Shown: in pieces, positions 58,333 through 64,000 of the stretch | Numbering within the stretch: the stretch's first letter is position 1 | Layout of the letters: every line of letters starts with the position of its first letter | Assembly (NCBI GenBank): GCA_032622095.1 | Contig: CP136062.1 | Span: 56,279,849 to 56,343,848, forward strand | DNA: 64,000 nucleotides | Source: Siphonodentalium dalli | Lineage: Eukaryota; Mollusca; Scaphopoda; Gadilida; Siphonodentaliidae | Direction of reading: 5' to 3' | The notes under the pieces: model-generated | Seen by the model: the letters and a program-made list of their open reading frames with translations, nothing else | Told to the model about the DNA's origin: nothing | The model's database searches: none | Position numbers and translations under genes: made by a program

Positions 58333-59640
58333 GGCTGGCGGTCTAGAAAATCCAGGAGGGCTATTTATAGCCCTCCTAGATTTGCCTTGGAGGGCTATAA
58401 CCCTCCTCAACTTTTAAAGTTATGATTTATTTTATCTGAGTTACTACTACCGTTAGTTTGTCTATTTTTTATGTTAAACTCCATTTAAATTAATTTTGTT
58501 ATGTGGAAACAAAATGTCCAGAGTTGTGAATGTCAAATCCCCCACAGTAATTACGGTATGGTGAATATTTAACTATGTTTTTTATGTTATGATAATTTAT
58601 ATGAACCACAAACAATATGTAAGAGTGTTTGTCAGTCTGTGTCCAACCCATGCAACAAAATTGGATGAGTTTGTCCATGTTTAACCCTTTACCCAACAGA
58701 AGGGCCCTGTGCCAATGCATTCTCTTATATATGCGAGTCGACCATAGGTCGCCTCGCATATATAAGAGAATGCATTGGCTTAACACATTACAAATTATAA
58801 AATTGTTAAAGAATGTAAGAAAAAATGGTAAAAAGTGTTAAAAAAAGAATTTATTTAGGCCAATGCATTCTCTTATATATGCGAGGCGACTCGCATATAT
58901 AAGAGAATGCATTGGCACAGGGCATAACCGTAACTATCACAATGTGGTCAAGGAGCCGGTTCCAATGATATCCATATGTGTATGGTTCTATTGAGACAGA
59001 CCGAAGATAGTTTAGGCTGTTGAAGCTTTATTTGGCCGGTTTTGGCCGGTTTGTTGGGTAAAGGGTTAAAGCATTTTCCATTTAGTGAAATTTTACATAA
59101 AAGACACAATCAAGAACAATACTAAATACAGTATATTTACGCTTGAATACAGTTACAAATGACTGCTTTATTTATCAAAGTAATCTATATTCCATCACCA
59201 ATCGCAGATTGCTGCTTCCAGCAGTCAAGTCGCTCACTATAGATTTACTGGGTGTTTGCAATTGGGGACATAGAGAATAGTTTCAAATCTTTAATAATTG
59301 AATAACAGTGTAAACAAGAATACTTGGAGATATTAGCTCATTATATTAAAAGATTGACAATCGAAGCGAAGAAATGAGCGACGGCTACCAGCTAAATACA
59401 ATTTCCACTGATAGGAACCTGAAACGGAACGAAAGGTTGAACTCAATTGAGATAGTGACATCTGGTTCTCACTATCCACAAACATGTGTTTATTTTATCC
59501 AGTGAAATATATTGTAAGCTCAATCTTATGAAGATAAATCATTTATTTTGTTCTTAAAATGTGTGAGAATCGATCAAAAGATCTGATTAACGAAACAGCT
59601 CGTACCGGAATTTAGGCGGGCTGTAGATGGGCCTGCCTTG
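58333..59640 (+). mobile_element. hAT-type nonautonomous element, copy carrying a MITE
   Basis: Same element as 36188-37335 (CAGGGCTGGCGGTCTAG start, gcgggctgtagatgggcc near the end), interrupted at a TTAA by the MITE at 58685-59065. Confidence 0.7.
58685..59065. mobile_element. piggyBac-type MITE with double hairpin core
   Basis: TTAA at 58681-58684 and 59066-59069. The empty site is visible in the related element near 36558 (single TTAA in gtccacgttaaaagc), which proves the 4-bp target duplication. Confidence 0.9.
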
Positions 59641-59991
59641 AGATTTTCATGTCTAATTGTTCATTCCTATTGGACTTTAACATATTCATAACATAAAGGG
59701 GGGGTCCTATCTTCACAAACCTAGTATTTATGAATTTTGGGATAAAAATGCAAAATCTGATATGTCTGAAAATATTTAATAGTGGAGTTGGATATTTCTT
59801 ACAGTCTGTCAAGTTAGTAGAAACACTTTTTTTCTTTTTTTTTAAATCTGAAATAAAATAATTGCAGTCCACATTTATTTGAATGTTAGGTCAGTTTAAT
59901 GAAAACATTTGTTGTGCCTGATGTTGCTGTTGTAAATTGAGGTTTGGAACCCTGAGTACATTTTAAGATGGAAATCAAATAAAGTACATAC

Positions 59992-60273
59992 TTGGCAGAC
60001 ACCACATCTTTTAGAGTTGATTTTCCTGTGGGTGAGACACCGGCACCGGACACAACTTCGTCCTTTGGTGTTGATTTTCCTGTGGGTGAGACACCGGCAC
60101 CGGACACAACTTCGTCCTTCGGTGTTGACGTTCCTGTGGGCGAGACACAGGCACCGGACACAACTTCCTGCTTCGGTGTTGAAGTTCCTGTGGGCGAGAC
60201 ACAGGCACCAGACACAACTTCCTCATTCAGTGTTGATGTTCCGACACCAGAACTGATTTCTATTTCCTTTATC
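59992..60273 (-). CDS. RRM gene exon with 18-residue repeats (most upstream exon recognised)
   Basis: The acceptor gccttttcaattcag precedes 60273 and the donor gtatgt follows 59992. It enters and leaves in phase 2; the outgoing phase fits 57015-57140. It encodes KEIEISSGVG followed by about four and a half 18-residue (54-bp) repeats of the form TSTPKDEVVSGAGVSPTG, ending KDVVSA. The repeats are Ser/Thr/Pro/Val-rich with one or two acidic residues each, typical of disordered, expandable tracts and possible phosphorylation sites. The plus strand is also open through the array because 54 is divisible by 3, but only the minus strand has splice signals in phase. The exon before this one was not identified. 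Confidence 0.75.
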
Positions 60274-60630
60274 CTGAATTGAAAAGGCAAACAAATAAGT
60301 CTAAAAAAACAGAAACATGGTTTATAACGGTACTAAATAAAAACATGAGCGGACATAACCCAAATTTTACGACAAAACATCAACATTTCCAAATAAATTC
60401 AAGAAGAAAAAGGATAACTCTAAATGGAAAATGTCATTGGACACTTGGTTAAAATTTAGCACTCGCAGTGAAGAAACTATACATTTCAATCATCAATGAG
60501 ATGATATGAAACCCATGGAATCAACCAGAGCTCACCAGTCATACTCCCTTTCTGACTAACTGGCTGGGAACCAGTTTAATTAAAAGTATGGAATTCTATA
60601 TTTAGCACCGGTTGTTGTTCCTATTACATA

Positions 60631-60773
60631 CAGTAATGCTCTAAGTAATCGACTCTTTACCACAGCAGAATTATGGGTAATTTTTCAGGATTTAGCCGTA
60701 TTTCCGACTAAATCCTGAAAAGTTACCCATAATTCTGCTGTGATTAAAGAGTCAATTACTTAGGGCATTACTG
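60631..60773. mobile_element. TA-flanked foldback MITE, shortened loop
   Basis: TA/CAGTAATGCTC to GGGCATTACTG/TA. The central part between the arms is deleted. Confidence 0.85.
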
Positions 60774-61499
60774 TACATGTATACTGTTGTCGTGACTTGA
60801 TATTCCGCCAGGTTTCAGATGCTGCCAAATGCAAATTGTGACAAATTTCCCATTCAAGTTACCTTCATCTTCGGTATTGACACGAAGAGTCGAAGACTAT
60901 TCATTGTTATTTTGGTTTCTGTTTTTGTTACGATACAATTATAAAGTATCATAGTTAATTTGTCTGATAAACATTTCAAAACCCAATGAGTTAATAACCC
61001 ACCACTGTCTGAATTTGCCAAACAAATTATTAACCTTCATCATTCCAGCCAGTGTGTATGGTGTCATTTTCCCGGCCTGGAAATTATATTAAAACTTGCG
61101 GCTTGGTTGAATATAAATTCCAGGCTAGGAACATGACACAATGTACCCTGGCAGTAAACAGAATCACTTATACATATTTGTCAGAGATATCCCACTGGGT
61201 ACGCCTGTTGTCCTTCAGAAACTTGCAAGCTTTTAGTTCCATCTACTAGTACTAGATTTTGTTCACAAGACCGCCTCAAAGTCCAATGTGGGGTATGGGC
61301 CCAAGCATATTCCATTGTGTCTGATTATCTGATGGGTCATTATTGGCCAATGGACGATTCCGATTATAGGAACATCATTAGTTCACAATGCAATTTTTTG
61401 CATTTGAAATAAATATTAATGTGGCCAAAAAAATCTATGCGGCTGTGCCTGAGAAGCAAATATTTAATTTTGGATGCTGTTGGATGGCCTAAATAATTA

Positions 61500-61780
61500 G
61501 AGGTGCTACGATTATTGATTTTGATAATCGGTCATCAATAATCGATTACTAGTAACATCTAAGTATACTCATGTTGTCGGAATCTCTTTGATGCATGATC
61601 AAAAGTTGTCAACACTTCGGTTGTAGATTAAACTGTGTAAAACAAACACGGTATTCAATAATACCCGGCACTTTCCGACATCCGAATTAAATAACAGAAA
61701 TTAATCGACGACGGAAATGGTTAATTGGTTATCGGCTTTATCAAAGGTTCATCAATTATACGATCAATCATGGCACCATA
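61500..61780. other. hAT-like terminus fragment in unannotated sequence
   Basis: Contains ggtgctacgattattgattt and several atcgatta blocks like hAT ends, with no partner end found. From 60.8 to 62.8 kb I see no other gene or array. Confidence 0.35.
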
Positions 61781-62825
61781 TAAATAATGCAGATTGGCGA
61801 CGGATCACAGGCCTTGAAATTAAAATATAACATTTCTACAATGAATTAGCTGCATTCTGAAAATCAAACTTAGAATAGAATCATGATTCTGATTCATGTC
61901 AGATTTTTAGCCCCATATCAGCACAGTTTTACTAGGATCAGAGATTGATGGATGGATATGTTTTCTTATTCAATAAATTTAGTAGGGTGTAGCTCTGGAC
62001 TGGAGGCGGATGGGTTATCAGAAAAATCACCTTGTTATTTTTAACACTGGGCATTTGCTAATCTCTCTCAATTTCTTCTCATTTTTCCATCAAGGAAATC
62101 CTAATTCCATATTGTATAAAATCATATCACCTACCCGTTTTCCATTTTTATTCAACTGTGAGCATCAAAACTGGAGCATCTTCAAATCAGCATTTCTGAA
62201 AATAAACATATGCACAGAATTAAAATATTTCCAAATGGTGAAAATTGACAAATACGGTACATGTGAACTCAAGAAAATCTCGCTTTGATGTCATCTTTGA
62301 CAAACGGAGTCTGTGGAAAAGATAAAGGCAAATTCTGGAGATATTGTATATGTAAAGTCTCGGAATCAAAATAAAACAGTCATTTTCACTTTATTTCAAG
62401 CAACTGATGTATGGTATTAGCATACAATTAGCCCAACAATTCAGGAGCACAGCAAGGAAATAACTACTTTTCAGTGACAAAAACTCAATGGTTAGCAATT
62501 GAACCATTGAGATTGCGTCTCCTGAACGACAATGGCCTCATTTATTTCATCCTAGCGGAAACACCACAAACATATTGCTATGCAGAAATTACAATGTACC
62601 CTTGTTTATTGAGCTCCACTCCACATTATAATAAATATTTAGCTGCCTCTGTCCTAGACTAACAAGAGATTTGAAAATATACGAATTGGAGAGCTCATTC
62701 GGTATCGATCCCGAATCAGATCGCCGATATCAACATCAAATCGAATCTTCGAAGGGCCCTAACTGAGAGTTTTTCCAACAACAGCCAAAATGTATGCACC
62801 GGTAACAAGTTTTTTGTATGCGTCC

Positions 62826-63107
62826 TTAGGCTACAACGATAACCAACTTGAAGTTCCTAAATGTTTTTCCAATAGCCGGCTTGATTCCTTCGTTGGTATT
62901 AGCGGTCTCGAGGTTGACATCTTCAGAGTCCTCCCCACAAATGCATGCTTTTTGGAGCCAAGTTGTCTTGTCAACAGAAAATTTCTTGATGAAATTGGTT
63001 CCCATATTATAGTTGTCGAGATCTGTCAATGCTTTTCCTTTCAGTCGGGTGCTACCGGTGGCTTGGAACACAGGACATACGAAACTTTGGTGACAAGCTG
63101 GCAACAT
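62826..63107 (-). CDS. Possible exon or gene fragment, unknown product
   Basis: A 93-codon minus-strand frame starts at ATG immediately after an acceptor-like cttatgacag. Residues include CHQSFVCPVF, TRLKGKALTDLDNY, DKTTWLQKACICGEDSED and a hydrophobic end LVIVVA. I recognise no family. Codon-like composition and the acceptor suggest it could be an upstream exon of the RRM gene or a separate remnant, but no convincing donor in phase with 59992-60273 was found. Confidence 0.3.
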   Translation of the reverse strand: MLPACHQSFVCPVFQATGSTRLKGKALTDLDNYNMGTNFIKKFSVDKTTWLQKACICGEDSEDVNLETANTNEGIKPAIGKTFRNFKLVIVVA

Positions 63108-63624
63108 CTGTCATAAGTGGTCTCACAATCAATACAATGTATACATGTATAAACCACCAGTATTCCATTTATTATTAGAAATTGATTTTTAAAACTCTAA
63201 AAGTTTCCACGACTAATTGCCGGTTATAGTAAAGACTGAGCAGAAATGAGCAGGGGGAAAAAAAAGACTAAAGGATGCATGGTAATGTATAAATTACCAT
63301 TTAAGTATTTTATTGTTGTTTTGTTTATCAAAACTCCACATAAGGCCAGAAGAAGCTAGAGCGATGCTCTTAATTAATCGACCGGTCCTCCTTAATGAGG
63401 TTGACCACCGGTATTACTGCGGCACTAGTACCTACTGCGTTCATGTGATAAACCGCAGTAAATTATACTGCCGCCGACTGCGGTACCACCTCACAATTTC
63501 GGTTAAATAGTTTTCTTCGTGCAATGTTTGTGAATTTAATTTTTGTTGTGTCGTTATTATAACAACACCAGAGCTCGTGTTCGTTTTAGCCCCCATGATC
63601 ATTGTCATCGCATCACATATTGCT

Positions 63625-63693
63625 GAGGTGGGCAGATTGCTGGATCAAACTCATCCTGTGGCAGCTCGTTTGATCCGGCAATCTGCCCACCTC
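63625..63693. repeat. 26-bp inverted repeat with 17-bp loop
   Basis: gaggtgggcagattgctgga (to 63650) pairs with 63668-63693 with one mismatch. No known family. Confidence 0.75.
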
Positions 63694-64000
63694 ATCTCGA
63701 CATACTACGACACGTATCAACACAGTTGTGATAATATGGAAAGGAAGAATATGACACAAGACCTGACCAAACCGAGATTTTCCCCGGACAACACATACAT
63801 GTATACTAATGTGTCGCCTTGACATACCATTTACCTTCCCTTTCCAAAAAAGAGACAGACATTTAACGAGCCTTTTTCAAGATCAGGCGAACAACCCACA
63901 AAGTATTGCGGCCATTTTTGAGTCGGTTCGATCGAGTTCAGGGCATATTTTCCCCTCGATACTGCACAGTAGTCAGTATGCATGGAGCTTGATCGAACAG

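Noticed and set aside
59992-60282. 96-codon plus-strand frame over the 54-bp repeats
   Set aside because: The minus strand has acceptor, donor and phase continuity; the plus strand has none.

Overview
The window is eukaryotic DNA, most likely from a marine lophotrochozoan and probably a mollusc. The evidence is short exons with canonical GT/AG boundaries separated by multi-kilobase introns, a tRNA-derived SINE, about 35 small DNA-transposon copies (MITEs), and the gacggacgg-tailed dispersed repeats I associate with bivalve and gastropod genomes. I see no prokaryotic operon, CRISPR array or phage.

The backbone is one host gene on the minus strand. I could chain eleven exons by splice signals and reading phase, from 60.27 kb down to a stop codon at 18.35 kb: 60.0-60.3, 57.0, 55.3, 50.5, 45.0, 44.4, 40.6, 35.2 (a possible alternative last exon), 26.3, 22.6 and 18.4 kb. 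It encodes an 18-residue repeat tract, an acidic linker, one RRM (RNA-binding domain) split over three exons, a charged helix, a Gly/Arg-rich repeat region and a Pro/Gly/Tyr-rich tail. I cannot name the orthologue. The 5' end lies beyond the window or was not recognised.

Bases 1-5971 are an inverted, slightly diverged copy of 51412-57622, including two of the exons. The copy ends exactly at a gap of 100 Ns (5972-6071). A second haplotype placed in inverted orientation is the simplest explanation. The two copies differ by transposon insertions and rearrangements, so they serve as a natural filled-site/empty-site comparison.

The introns are packed with mobile elements. The most notable is a decayed autonomous DNA transposon at 29472-34816. 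It has 15-bp perfect terminal inverted repeats, a 3-bp AAT target duplication, and a minus-strand gene broken into several frames. Its domains are an N-terminal Cys/His-containing region, a central transposase-like core, an XPG/FEN-like nuclease and a C-terminal eight-cysteine cluster. That combination fits the Academ (AcademX) superfamily. It landed inside a 36-bp minisatellite and split it in two. Other families are TA-flanked foldback MITEs (Tc1/mariner type), TTAA-flanked CCCTTT MITEs carrying a conserved double hairpin (piggyBac type), 8-bp-TSD palindromic MITEs (hAT type), a hAT remnant with a BED finger, and a 483-bp higher-order satellite.

Two observations go beyond standard annotation. 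At four exons of the host gene the splice junction itself, with some exon and some intron, has been tandemly duplicated into the intron. Separately, a 16-bp motif is kept in six same-orientation copies across otherwise decayed sequence at 47.3-49.8 kb.
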